Positions 27,602-36,339 of a stretch of 64,000 nucleotides of DNA are shown here, piece by piece (the first letter of the stretch is position 1; the number at the start of each line of letters is the position of its first letter). The notes under the pieces were generated by a model that made no database searches, was not told where the DNA came from, and worked only from the letters and a program-made list of their open reading frames with translations. Origin of the DNA: Allobosea sp. (GTDB lineage Bacteria; Pseudomonadota; Alphaproteobacteria; Rhizobiales; Beijerinckiaceae); contig NZ_JAUYTP010000016.1 of assembly GCF_030695125.1 (NCBI RefSeq), positions 248,001-312,000 on the forward strand. Reading direction: 5' to 3'. Made by a program: the position numbers and the translations under genes.

Positions 27602-29528
27602 ACGCCGGCCCGCGCTGTCGCGCCCGGTCCTCGCGGGGCTGATCGCCGGCCTCGCCGTCGTGCTGCTGTCGCTGGCGGCGCCGTCCGCTTGGCGCGAATG
27701 GCCGCAGGAGCGCCTCTTCGACGCGATGCTGGGCGCTGTTTCCGGCGGTCGCATCGCCGCCTCGGACACGAAAATCGCCCTCGTCGCGATCGACACCGCC
27801 AGCCTGGAGGCCGTCGGCCCCTGGCCTTGGCCACGCGAGACGATCGCGCGGCTGATCGCGGCGGTGACCGAGGCCAGGCCTGCCGCCATCGCGCTCGATA
27901 TCCTGCTGGCGGGCGACGACACGCGCTCGCCGGCCGCGCTCGCGCGCCAGCTGGCGCTCACCACCGGGCGGGCGGATCTCGCCGCGCTGGCGCCGACGCT
28001 GGAGGATGGCGACAAGGCGCTGGCCGAAGCGGCCGGCGCGGGCCCCGTCGCGCTCGGCTGGGTTCTCGATCCGCGCGGGCGCGATGCGGTCGCTGAGGTG
28101 CCGGTGCTGAGCCGGGACGGCGTCATGCTGCCATCGCTCTGGCGCGAAAGCGGCGCCACCGGCCCGCCGCCCGCGCTGGCCGCGCAGGCAGCGGGCTCGG
28201 GCACGCTGTCGCTGCCCGGGGATCAGGATGGTCTGGTGCGGCGCGTGCCGCTCTTCGTCGCGGTCGACGATCGTCTTCGCCCGGGGCTGGCGCTGGAGGC
28301 CTTGCGGCTGGCCTCGGGCGCCTCGGGCTACCTTCTGTCGCCCGCGCCGCTGCGGCTCGGCATCGGCGCGCTGACGCGTCCGCTCCCGCCCGATGGTCTG
28401 CTGCGTCTCGTGCCGGGTTCGGGCACAGCCGTGACGCTGCGCGCCTCCGATCTGCTGCTGGGCCAGGCCGATCTCGCGGCGCTGGCGGGCGCCATCGTCC
28501 TGATCGGCGGCGCGGCTCCCGAACTCGGGGCCCTGCGGGCGAGCGCACGCGATCCGCTGACGCCGTCCTCGCTTCTGCAGGCGGATGCGATCCGCCAGCT
28601 CGCGGCCGGCGTCGTGCCGCAGCGTCCCGCTGGAGCCTTTGCGATGGAAGTCCTGGCCGCGCTGCTGGTCCTTGTCGCCGCGGTCGGGCTCGCCCGCCGC
28701 CTGCGCCCGGCGATGGCCACGCTGGTCATGGCGGCGCTCCTGGTCGCGCTGCTGGGCCTCGCCATGGCGCTCGCGGCGGCCGACTTGCTCTTCGACCCGC
28801 TGCTGCCGGCGCTTGCGGGGCTGCTCGCCTTCCTCGCGACCTCGCTCGCCAGTTTCTCCGAGACGCGTCTGCGCGAAGCCCGCCTGCGCCGGCGTTTCGA
28901 GCAGCATCTGGCGCCGGGCGTCGTCGAGCGCATCGTTGCCAGCCCGTCCAGCCTGAAGCTGTCGGGCGAGCGGCGCGAGATCACCGCGCTCTTCACCGAT
29001 ATCGAGGGCTTCACCCAGACGACGCGCGACAGCGGGCCCGAACAGCTCGTAAGCGTGCTGGACGGCTATTTCGAGGGCGTTACCCGCATCGTCGGGGAGC
29101 ATGGCGGCATGGTCGACAAGCTGGTCGGGGACGCCGTCCACGCCTTCTTCAACGCGCCGCTGGACCTGCCGGACCATCCCCGGCGCGCGCTGGCCTGTGC
29201 CGTTGAGATCCTCGACTGGACGGAACGCTATCGCGCCGACGGTCTCGCGGCGGCGATCGGGCTCGGCCGGACGCGGCAGGGCATCGAGACCGGCATCGCG
29301 ATCGTCGGGGACGTCGGCGTCGGCGCCAAGCTCGACTACACCGCCCATGGCGATGCAGTGAACACGGCGGCGCGGCTCGAAGCCCTCAACAAGGAGCTGG
29401 GCTCGTCGATCTGCATCGGGCCGGTGGCGGGCCAGCGCTGCGGCGCGGCGTTGGTGCGCCCGCTCGGCCGCGTCGAACTGCGCGGCCTGGGCGAGATCGC
29501 GGTCTTCACCTCGTCATCCGCAGGCTGA
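27594..29528 (+). CDS. CHASE2-domain class III adenylate cyclase
   Basis: 644 residues: one N-terminal membrane helix (about 14-32), a periplasmic CHASE2 sensor (about 35-335; includes ALVAIDTASLEAVGPWPW and a conserved DILL), three closely packed helices (about 345-425) and a C-terminal cyclase domain (about 460-640). Metal-binding Asp residues lie in FTDIEGFT and VGDAVHAFF. The Lys in DKLVGD and the Thr in YTAHGD form the Lys/Thr purine-specifying pair of class IIIb adenylate cyclases, and VNTAARL supplies the transition-state Asn/Arg. It should therefore make cAMP in response to an extracytoplasmic cue. Overlap with the Crp gene suggests a direct circuit. Confidence 0.92.
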   Translation: MAERRPALSRPVLAGLIAGLAVVLLSLAAPSAWREWPQERLFDAMLGAVSGGRIAASDTKIALVAIDTASLEAVGPWPWPRETIARLIAAVTEARPAAIALDILLAGDDTRSPAALARQLALTTGRADLAALAPTLEDGDKALAEAAGAGPVALGWVLDPRGRDAVAEVPVLSRDGVMLPSLWRESGATGPPPALAAQAAGSGTLSLPGDQDGLVRRVPLFVAVDDRLRPGLALEALRLASGASGYLLSPAPLRLGIGALTRPLPPDGLLRLVPGSGTAVTLRASDLLLGQADLAALAGAIVLIGGAAPELGALRASARDPLTPSSLLQADAIRQLAAGVVPQRPAGAFAMEVLAALLVLVAAVGLARRLRPAMATLVMAALLVALLGLAMALAAADLLFDPLLPALAGLLAFLATSLASFSETRLREARLRRRFEQHLAPGVVERIVASPSSLKLSGERREITALFTDIEGFTQTTRDSGPEQLVSVLDGYFEGVTRIVGEHGGMVDKLVGDAVHAFFNAPLDLPDHPRRALACAVEILDWTERYRADGLAAAIGLGRTRQGIETGIAIVGDVGVGAKLDYTAHGDAVNTAARLEALNKELGSSICIGPVAGQRCGAALVRPLGRVELRGLGEIAVFTSSSAG

Positions 29529-29551
29529 TGCCGCAGGGTCGGCTGCGCCGC

Positions 29552-29580
29552 TGTTCCCCGGGGGACAGTCATCGCGATGA
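29552..29580. promoter_or_regulatory. Two adjacent palindromes upstream of the OmpA-like gene
   Basis: TGTTCCCCGGGGGACA (29552-29567) is a near-perfect 16-bp inverted repeat with one mismatched pair, and TCATCGCGATGA (29569-29580) is a perfect 12-bp palindrome. They occupy the 134-nt gap between the cyclase and the next gene. They could be operators, possibly for the Crp-like protein of the cassette, although they do not match the TGTGA-N6-TCACA consensus. Confidence 0.4.
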
Positions 29581-29662
29581 TATCGATGCAATCTCTTCTC
29601 ATGGCGCCTCCGCTCGGCACAGCACCGGGCCGCAGGATTGCTCGAAAAAAGGAGATCACGTT

Positions 29663-30931
29663 ATGGTCCAGTTCTCGATCCATCTTCGTCGGCGTCCGGG
29701 CGCAGAGCAGGACTTCGACGGTGTTCGCCGGAGCCGCCGCATGACCCTTCGTTGCCTGACGACCGCCGTCATGCTGGCTCTCGCCGCCGTCGGCAGCGCG
29801 CCGGCCGCGATCGCCCAGCCCGTCGCCGCGGCCCGCGCTCCGGCGCTGGTGCCGCTCGAACAGGCCTTCATGAAGGCCGCGACCGATCTCTTCGCCAAGC
29901 TTCCCGCCAGCGGCGGCGAGGTCACGCTGGTCATCGATCCGCTGATCGACGGCGTCACCGGCATCCAGTCGGCCGCGACGCGCGGGTTCGACAGGCGCAT
30001 CGCGGCGCTGGTCGCCGAGCGCTACCCGCATGTGAAGATCCTCGCCTTCACGCCCGAAAACGTCGCCAAGGCCCGCTTCGTCTTCATCGGCACCTTCAAC
30101 ACCATCAACAATGCCGGCCAGCCCGGCGGCGAGCGCGACGCCTTCTGGATCTGCTTTGCCCTGGTCGAGCGCGAGGCCAAGACGGTCTATGCCCGCAGCG
30201 TCGCCCGCTCCGTCGTCGGCGATGTCGATATCGCCCCGGCGGCGTCCTATGCCGACACCCCGGTCTGGGGGCTGGATGCGGCGACCCGGGCCTATATCGA
30301 GGCCTGCCAGAAGTCGCAGCCCGGCACGCCGGTGTCGGCGGCCTATCTCGACCAGCTCGGCGCCGCAGCCCGCATCCGCGAGGCCGGTGCGGCTTACGAG
30401 GCCGGCGACCATGCCCGCGCCCGCGATCTCTACCAGGAGGCCAAGCAGCAGCCCGGCGGCGACCAGCTGCGCGTGCTGAACGGGCTCTATCTCTCCTATG
30501 CGGCGCTCGGCGCCACCAGCGAGGCCGACCAGACCTTCGGCCAGATGGTCGAGCGCGGCTTTTCGCTCGGGCAGCTCGGGGTCAAGTTCCTGTTCGAGCC
30601 GAACTCGACCGCCTTCAACGCCGACCGCAGGCTGTCGGCCCGTTATCCCGACTGGCTGCGCGAGATCGCGACACGGGCGACCAAGGCGGGCGTCTGCCTC
30701 GATGTCGTCGGCCATGCCAGCCGCACCGGCCCGGAAGCCTTGAACGACCGCCTCTCGCGCGACCGTGCCGAGCGCATCGCCACGCTGATGGCCGGCCAGG
30801 CGCCCGGCATTGCCCAGCGCCTGCGCCCCTCCGGCGTCGGTTTTCGCGAGGCGCTGGTCGGTCTGCCGCGCGACGACGCCAGCACGGCGGTCGATCGCCG
30901 CGTCGAATTCAAGACCGCGCCCTGCGCATGA
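29663..30931 (+). CDS. Periplasmic/outer-membrane OmpA-domain protein with TPR-like segment
   Basis: 422 residues from ATG 29663, which has AAGGAG 8 nt upstream. A second ATG at 29741 with GGAG gives a more standard signal peptide (MTLRCLTTAVMLALAAVG, cleavage near AIAQ). The mature N-terminal region (VTLVIDPLIDGVTGIQ, RFVFIGTFNTINN) is not recognised. A short TPR-like pair of helices follows (about 255-305), then an OmpA-type peptidoglycan-binding domain (about 310-420) with VKFLFEPNSTAF, GHASRTGPEALNDRLSRDRAE and DRRVEF. It probably links the envelope to the upstream sensor cassette. The stop overlaps the next start as ATGA. Confidence 0.78.
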   Translation: MVQFSIHLRRRPGAEQDFDGVRRSRRMTLRCLTTAVMLALAAVGSAPAAIAQPVAAARAPALVPLEQAFMKAATDLFAKLPASGGEVTLVIDPLIDGVTGIQSAATRGFDRRIAALVAERYPHVKILAFTPENVAKARFVFIGTFNTINNAGQPGGERDAFWICFALVEREAKTVYARSVARSVVGDVDIAPAASYADTPVWGLDAATRAYIEACQKSQPGTPVSAAYLDQLGAAARIREAGAAYEAGDHARARDLYQEAKQQPGGDQLRVLNGLYLSYAALGATSEADQTFGQMVERGFSLGQLGVKFLFEPNSTAFNADRRLSARYPDWLREIATRATKAGVCLDVVGHASRTGPEALNDRLSRDRAERIATLMAGQAPGIAQRLRPSGVGFREALVGLPRDDASTAVDRRVEFKTAPCA

Positions 30932-32085
30932 GCGCGGCTCGCCAGGCGCCGGGCTTGCAGCAGCGCTGCCGGCCCGGCGCCGCCCCGGCATGGCTCGCGG
31001 GTGTCGCCGCGCTGGGTCTGCTGACGGCGGCGGGTCCGGTTCGGGCTCAGCAAGGCCTGCCCCCGGCGGGCACTCCCGTTCCCACGCTGAAGCTGATCCC
31101 GGTCGCGCCACCGCCGGATCCCGCCGCCGATATGGCCAAGCGCATCGCTGCCACCACCGACCGCGCGGCGCTGCTCGAATTGCTGGCCGCCGGGGTCGAT
31201 AAGGCGCGGATCACGGCGCGGCTGGTGGCCCTTGGTTTCATTGATCTCGCGGCCGGCAGCACGCGGCTCTGGGTCAAGCCGGGATCTGGCGAAGTCTTTC
31301 GCGACTGCGCCGATTGCCCGGACCTCGTGCTGGTGCCCGATGGCGATGTCCGCATGCAGCTCTCGACCGGCGCCAAGCCGCGCCTCGTCGAGGTCACCGT
31401 GCCGCAACCCTTCGCAGTCGGGCGCTTCGAGGTCACGAAAGCCCAGTACCGTGCCTTCGTGGCGCAGTCGGGCCATGTCGTCGAACTCGGCTGCCATGTC
31501 CGCGCGCCCGTCTGGAAGCTCGACCCGACGCTGTCCTGGCAGGACCCGGGCTTCCCGCAGACCGATGACGACCCCGTCGCCTGCATCAGCCATGGCGACG
31601 CCAAGGCCTATCTCGCCTGGCTGTCGAAGCGCAGCGGCCAGCGCTACCGGCTTCTGACCGACCCCGAATGGCACCATGTCGCGGCAGCCTCGGCCAAGGA
31701 GATGGCCGACCCGGCGCGCCTCTGCGCCATCGGCAACGGCGCCGACGAGACCGCCAAGCTGGCCAACCCGTCCTGGACGGTGGCGCCATGCCGCGACGGT
31801 TTCCGCAATACGGCACCCGTCGGCCGCTTCGCCGCCAGCGCCTGGGGGCTCGGCGATCTCAGCGGCAATCTCTGGGAGTGGGTCGACACCTGCCCGCCCG
31901 ACCCGTCGGTGCCGGGCCAGCCCTTCCCGCCGCCGATCTGCCGCGAGGAGGAGGGCCGAATCCTCAGGGGCGGTTCATGGGCCGATCCGCCGGCGGCGCG
32001 CACGCTGGATTCCCGCATCGTCAGCGAGCCCGGCATTCGCGACCAGGTTGCCGGTTTCCGCGTCGCGCGCGATCTCGGAAACTGA
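30928..32085 (+). CDS. SUMF1/FGE-sulfatase-domain protein, probable non-catalytic member
   Basis: 385 residues with an N-terminal signal peptide (hydrophobic 21-40, cleavage after VRAQQ) and a C-terminal formylglycine-generating-enzyme fold (about 130-380): LVPDGDVRM, FEVTKAQYRAFV, AKAYLAWLSKRSGQRYRLLTDPEWHH, DLSGNLWEWV, RGGSW and GFRVAR. The Cys residues that follow RGGSW in active formylglycine-generating enzymes are missing (the sequence reads RGGSWADPPAAR), so it is more likely a binding or structural module. It is translated by ATGA overlap with the OmpA-like gene, placing it in the same periplasmic assembly. No sulfatase gene is nearby. Confidence 0.8.
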   Translation: MSAARQAPGLQQRCRPGAAPAWLAGVAALGLLTAAGPVRAQQGLPPAGTPVPTLKLIPVAPPPDPAADMAKRIAATTDRAALLELLAAGVDKARITARLVALGFIDLAAGSTRLWVKPGSGEVFRDCADCPDLVLVPDGDVRMQLSTGAKPRLVEVTVPQPFAVGRFEVTKAQYRAFVAQSGHVVELGCHVRAPVWKLDPTLSWQDPGFPQTDDDPVACISHGDAKAYLAWLSKRSGQRYRLLTDPEWHHVAAASAKEMADPARLCAIGNGADETAKLANPSWTVAPCRDGFRNTAPVGRFAASAWGLGDLSGNLWEWVDTCPPDPSVPGQPFPPPICREEEGRILRGGSWADPPAARTLDSRIVSEPGIRDQVAGFRVARDLGN

Positions 32086-32090
32086 TCGCG

Positions 32091-34007
32091 TCAGGCGATC
32101 CTCGGCATCCGCGGCGCGGCCTTGCGGCCGGCCCACAGCCACACCGTCACGGCGGCGAGCAGCACGGATCCGACGATTTCGGTCGTCGCGATCGGCAGGA
32201 ACAGGCAGACCCCCGCGATCAGCAGCAGGGCGCGCTTCACGCGGTCCAGCATGACGATGAAATAGCCCTCGAAGGCCGCGTTGAGCGCCAGCACGCCCAG
32301 CGCCGCGGTGCCGGCCGAGATCACGATCTGCTCGGTCGATCCGATCAGGAGCAGCGCGGGCTGATAGATGAAGACGAAGGGCAGGAGGAAGGCGACCATC
32401 GCGATCCGGCAGGCGACGATCGCGATCATCACCGGATTGGCCTTGGCGATCGAGGCCGCCGCGAACGCCGCCACCGCCACGGGCGGCGTGATCGCCGACA
32501 TCGAGGCGATGTAGACGATGAAGAGATGCGCCGGCAGCACCGCGATCCCGAGCGCGATCAGGGCGGGCGCCGCCAGCACGGCAGACAGCGCATAGACCGC
32601 CGGGGTCGGCATGCCCATGCCCAGCACGATGATGACCATGGCGGCGACGAGGATGGTCAGGATCGGGCTGCCGCCGGACATGTGAAACAGCCCGGAGCTG
32701 ATCTTGCCGGTCAGATCCGTCATCGACAGCGTGCCGACGACGAGCCCGGCGATGGCGCAGGCGACGCCGACGCCGATCATCCCGCGCATGCCGTCGCTGA
32801 GGCCGAAGAACAGCGTCCGGGCGAGCCGCAACGGGTTAGGCTGCCGCAGCAGCGCGACGGGCAGAAGCGCCGCGCAGGCGATGGCCCCGGCGAAGGAGGG
32901 CCGGTTGAGGCTCAGCACGCCCCAGACCAGCAGGCCGATCGGCAGCAGAAAGGCCCAGTCGCGCCGCAGCACGGCGAGGATGGAGGGCGTCTCGCCTTCC
33001 GACATCGGCTGGAGCCCGTCGCGATGTGCCTTGAAATGCGCGGCGAGGAAGACCGACAGGTAGTAGAGCAGCGCCGGGATCAGCGCCGACAGGGCGATCG
33101 TCGCATAGGGGATGCCGGTGAAGTCCGTCATCAGGAAGGCGGCCGAGCCCATCACCGGCGGCAACAGCGCCCCGCCGGTCGAGGCCGCGGATTCGACCGC
33201 GCCCGCATAGGTCCGGCTGACCCCGGTCTTGATCATCAGCGGGATGCTGAACGAGCCGGTGGTGACGACATCGGCCGTCGGCGATCCCGAGATCGAGCCG
33301 TAGAGGCCCGACGACACGACCGCAACCTTGCTCGCGCCGCCGACCTGCTTGCCGACGAGGCTGTTGGCGACGTCGTAGAAGAAATCGGCGCCGCCGATCC
33401 GGTCGAGCAGCGCGCCGAAGATCACGAAGACGACGACCAGGAAGGCCGCGACCTCGAGCGCCGGCCCGAACAGGCCGTTCGTCGAGAAGACGAGGTGGTC
33501 GACGATCTCCTGCGCGTTGAAGCCGCGATGGGCGAAAGAACCCGTCAGTCGGTTGCCGAAGATCGCATAGGCCAGGAAGGTCGCGACGAGCACGACGAGG
33601 ATCATGCCGATGCAGCGCCGCGTCGCCTCCATCACCAGGCCGATCAGCACCAGCGACGCGGCGATGTCGAGGCGGGAGAGTTCGTCGATCATCGGCAGCC
33701 GCATCTCGTGGACCGGCTGCATCGCGATGAAATAGCCGCAGCACAGCACCGACAACGCGGTCAGCCCCCAGGCCGGCCAGGAGCGGCCGGTCGGGCGCAG
33801 CGGGTTGGCCGTGGTCGTCAGGAAGGCGAGCGCCAGCACGCCGCCCAGGAAGAGAAACAGCGCGATCTCGCGTTTGACGTACCAGCCGAAGGCCATCGCC
33901 AGCAGCAGGAGCCCGATGGCGACGCCGATGAGATGAACCGCCCATTGCTCCGGCCCGTCGAGCCGGCGCGATCGACCCGGTGCGAGCAGCTTCAGCAGGA
34001 CGGGCAT
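32091..34007 (-). CDS. TRAP transporter fused small/large permease (DctQM type, TAXI-associated)
   Basis: 638 residues and about 16-18 hydrophobic helices. The N-terminal quarter corresponds to the small 4-helix DctQ subunit and the rest to DctM, with the characteristic GLYGSISGSPTADVVTTGSFSIPLM and SAASTGGALLPPVMGSAAFLM motifs. Such fused permeases work with TAXI-type binding proteins in Na+-coupled uptake of organic acids. ATG 34007 has GAGGT 6 nt upstream, and the binding-protein gene lies 46 nt upstream in the same operon. Its stop faces that of the SUMF1-like gene, 5 nt apart. Confidence 0.92.
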   Translation of the reverse strand: MPVLLKLLAPGRSRRLDGPEQWAVHLIGVAIGLLLLAMAFGWYVKREIALFLFLGGVLALAFLTTTANPLRPTGRSWPAWGLTALSVLCCGYFIAMQPVHEMRLPMIDELSRLDIAASLVLIGLVMEATRRCIGMILVVLVATFLAYAIFGNRLTGSFAHRGFNAQEIVDHLVFSTNGLFGPALEVAAFLVVVFVIFGALLDRIGGADFFYDVANSLVGKQVGGASKVAVVSSGLYGSISGSPTADVVTTGSFSIPLMIKTGVSRTYAGAVESAASTGGALLPPVMGSAAFLMTDFTGIPYATIALSALIPALLYYLSVFLAAHFKAHRDGLQPMSEGETPSILAVLRRDWAFLLPIGLLVWGVLSLNRPSFAGAIACAALLPVALLRQPNPLRLARTLFFGLSDGMRGMIGVGVACAIAGLVVGTLSMTDLTGKISSGLFHMSGGSPILTILVAAMVIIVLGMGMPTPAVYALSAVLAAPALIALGIAVLPAHLFIVYIASMSAITPPVAVAAFAAASIAKANPVMIAIVACRIAMVAFLLPFVFIYQPALLLIGSTEQIVISAGTAALGVLALNAAFEGYFIVMLDRVKRALLLIAGVCLFLPIATTEIVGSVLLAAVTVWLWAGRKAAPRMPRIA

Positions 34008-34053
34008 CGGCGTACCTCGGGACAGCGGCGGCGAGCGGGCGCGGTGGCCGCCG

Positions 34054-35037
34054 TCACTTCAATACGCCGGCCTTCCGAAAGGCGCTCTCTGCACCGGGAT
34101 GGAGCGCGAGCGGGGCCACCTGGGTCAGGTTGACCGGCTCCAGACGGGCGAGCGTCGCATGCGCCTGCTTGAGATAGTCGAAATGCTTCAGCATGCCGTT
34201 GACGATCAGGGCCGCATCCTCGTCCTTCATCTCCGTCGAGGCGAACAGGACGACGCTGCCCGTGACCGTCGGGATCGCGGCGGGCTGGAACGGATAGGTG
34301 CCGGCGGGAACCGTGATCGCCGCCGTGCCGAGCAGGGCGCCGAGCTTGGCGCTCGCCTCCGGGCTGATGCCGAGCATCTTGACCTTCATCTCGCGGGTCG
34401 CGCTGTTGATCTGGCCGGACGGGAAGGCGAGCATGTTGATGATGATGTCGACCTGGCCGTTCTTCATCATCTCCAGGCCGGCATTGTAATCGACATGGTG
34501 GATGCGCCCGCCCCAGCCCTCGATGTCCTTGGCGGTGATGCCATAGGCCTTGAACACCTCCTCGCCGGTCACGGCCATCAGCGTGCCGCGCTGGTTGAGC
34601 GCGATCCGCACCGGCTTCTTGGCGGCGAGGATGCTCTCGAAGCTCTCGATGCCGGCGTCTTCGCGCACGAGGATCTGCACGGCCGCCTGCGGGTCGATCA
34701 GAGCGATGGCGCGCAGATTGGTCACGGGGGCCTTGAACGGCTCCTCGCCGGCCTGCGCCCGCTTGATCAGCTGCGCATGGGCGATGCCGAGCTCGACCTT
34801 GCCGGTCGAGACGAGCTGGATGTTGGCAGCCTCACGGCCAGGCTCGTAGCCGAAGGAGGCGCCCGGCGATTCGCGCCGGATCGTCTCGCCGATGGCGTTG
34901 CCGATGGCGCTCCAGGCGCCGCCGACGGATCCGCCGGTCAGGGTGATCTTCTTGGCGGGAGCGGTCTGCGCAGCGGCGAGCCCCCCCCCGAGCGCCAGCG
35001 CACCCACCACCAGCGATGCGAAAGCCAGTCTCTTCAT
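34054..35037 (-). CDS. TAXI family TRAP transporter solute-binding protein
   Basis: 327 residues with a signal peptide (1-23, cleavage after AAAQT) and the TAXI pattern ITLTGGSVGGAWSAIGNAIGE, IQLVSTGKVELGIAHA and the downstream NAGLEMMKNGQVDIIINM. It binds an organic anion (glutamate, 2-oxoacids or aromatic acids in known relatives) and feeds the fused permease. ATG 35037 has GGGAGG 6 nt upstream. A run of nine G (nine C on the plus strand, 34981-34989) encodes Gly-Gly-Gly in the signal peptide. It is divergent from nadC and the phosphorylase fusion across 452 nt. Confidence 0.9.
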   Translation of the reverse strand: MKRLAFASLVVGALALGGGLAAAQTAPAKKITLTGGSVGGAWSAIGNAIGETIRRESPGASFGYEPGREAANIQLVSTGKVELGIAHAQLIKRAQAGEEPFKAPVTNLRAIALIDPQAAVQILVREDAGIESFESILAAKKPVRIALNQRGTLMAVTGEEVFKAYGITAKDIEGWGGRIHHVDYNAGLEMMKNGQVDIIINMLAFPSGQINSATREMKVKMLGISPEASAKLGALLGTAAITVPAGTYPFQPAAIPTVTGSVVLFASTEMKDEDAALIVNGMLKHFDYLKQAHATLARLEPVNLTQVAPLALHPGAESAFRKAGVLK

Positions 35038-35489
35038 GGTCATCCTCCCAGCTCGGTGTCGGGCCACGGCCCGACAGCGGGCCGCGCGACCGAAGACCGC
35101 CGGCCGATGCCGCCGGCGGATGATATGACGTAGCGGCCGTTCCCCGGCGGCTTCAAGCCGCCTTGTCGAATGCTGACTTGCGCAGCACGAGCCAGAGTTT
35201 GTTGGTGTGCATACGGGTTGTCAATGCTGTTCGTCGCTCGATCAGGCCACGTATGCGTCAGTCAATCTTTACAACCTGCACGCGACAGCAGCCCCTTTTT
35301 CGCTGAAATCGTCGTGCCGGACGCCTGGGCGGCAGTCCTCGCAAGACATCGTTCCAATCGCTGCTTGACACGTGCAAGCTCGCTTCGCATCGTTGGTACA
35401 CAAACAGTCATCAAATCGGGGAGGCCGTGCTATTCGCTCCCCATGGCGAAGCCTGCGCGAGCTGGCGGGGCACAGGGCAGGGGCTGAGC
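35038..35489. other. 452-nt divergent intergenic region TAXI transporter / nadC
   Basis: Lower GC than its surroundings and no credible gene: the 105-codon open frame inside has no family features and unlikely composition. A TTGACA hexamer occurs at about 35364-35369 and could be a -35 element for nadC, but no matching -10 is convincing. The length suggests control of both divergent units. Confidence 0.5.
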
Positions 35490-36323
35490 ATGTATGACCG
35501 TTTCACCACCCAGCGGCTGATCGACCTCTGGCTGAGCGAGGACATCGGTTCCTGCGACCTGACCGTCCAGCTCATGATCGAGCCGACGGAAACCGGCGCC
35601 TTCCGCATGAACGCCCGCGAGCCGATGGTGCTGGCGGGCATCGACGTCGCGGCCGCCGTCTTCGCCCGCTACGAGCCGCGGCTGTCGGTCAAGGTCGAGG
35701 CCGCGGATGGCGACCGCGTCGAGAAGGGCGCGACGCTGATCCTCGTCGAGGGGCCGGCCCAGGGCATCCTCACCGCCGAGCGCACGGCGCTCAACATCGT
35801 CCAGCGGCTCTCCGGCATCGCCACCGAGACCGCGCGCTATGTCGACATCATCAAGGGCACGAACGCCCGGCTGATCGACACCCGCAAGACCACGCCCGGC
35901 CTGCGCATGCTGGAGAAGCACGCGGTCGCCTGCGGCGGCGGGCTGAACCATCGCCTCGGGCTCGATAACGGCGTGATGATCAAGGACAACCACATCGCCG
36001 TCTGCGGCGGCATCGCCCAGGCGGTCGAGCGCGCCCGGCGCAAGCTGCCTGTCCTGACCAAGCTCGAGGTCGAGTGCGACCGGCTGGAGCAGGTGCGCGA
36101 GGCGGTCGCCGCCGGTGCCGACGTCATCATGCTCGACAACATGCCTGTGCCGGAGATGAAGGAGGCGGTGGCCTATGTCGCCGGCCGCGCCAAGCTGGAG
36201 GCCTCGGGCGGCATCCGCTACGAGACGATCCGCGCCATCGCCGAGACCGGCGTGGACTACATCTCCACCAGCAAGATCACCCAGTCGGCGCCCGCCGTGG
36301 ACATCGGGCTCGACGAGGCCTGA
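35490..36323 (+). CDS. nadC: Nicotinate-nucleotide pyrophosphorylase (carboxylating), quinolinate phosphoribosyltransferase
   Basis: 277 residues. The PRPP/quinolinate site is intact: AERTALNIVQRLSGIAT, DTRKTTPGLR, GGGLNHRLGLDNGVMIKDNHI (split here as GGGLNHRLGL and MIKDNHI) with the catalytic Lys and His, LEVECD and IMLDNM. The Lys-Asp-Asn-His motif separates it from the ModD paralogue. It makes nicotinate mononucleotide, CO2 and PPi from quinolinate and PRPP. nadA and nadB are not adjacent; instead the next gene, 16 nt on, encodes a PhnN/AMP-phosphorylase fusion that could make PRPP. ATG 35490 follows CAGGGGC; upstream in-frame codons lack support. Confidence 0.9.
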   Translation: MYDRFTTQRLIDLWLSEDIGSCDLTVQLMIEPTETGAFRMNAREPMVLAGIDVAAAVFARYEPRLSVKVEAADGDRVEKGATLILVEGPAQGILTAERTALNIVQRLSGIATETARYVDIIKGTNARLIDTRKTTPGLRMLEKHAVACGGGLNHRLGLDNGVMIKDNHIAVCGGIAQAVERARRKLPVLTKLEVECDRLEQVREAVAAGADVIMLDNMPVPEMKEAVAYVAGRAKLEASGGIRYETIRAIAETGVDYISTSKITQSAPAVDIGLDEA

Positions 36324-36339
36324 AGGCGACCGGAACTCC

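Noticed and set aside
31668..34133. 821-codon plus-strand frame
   Set aside because: It reads out of frame through the SUMF1-like gene and antisense to the TRAP permease; highly charged, repeat-like composition and no family.
35170..35487. 105-codon frame in the TAXI/nadC gap
   Set aside because: No ribosome site, Cys/Arg/Val-rich composition unlike neighbours and no recognisable family.
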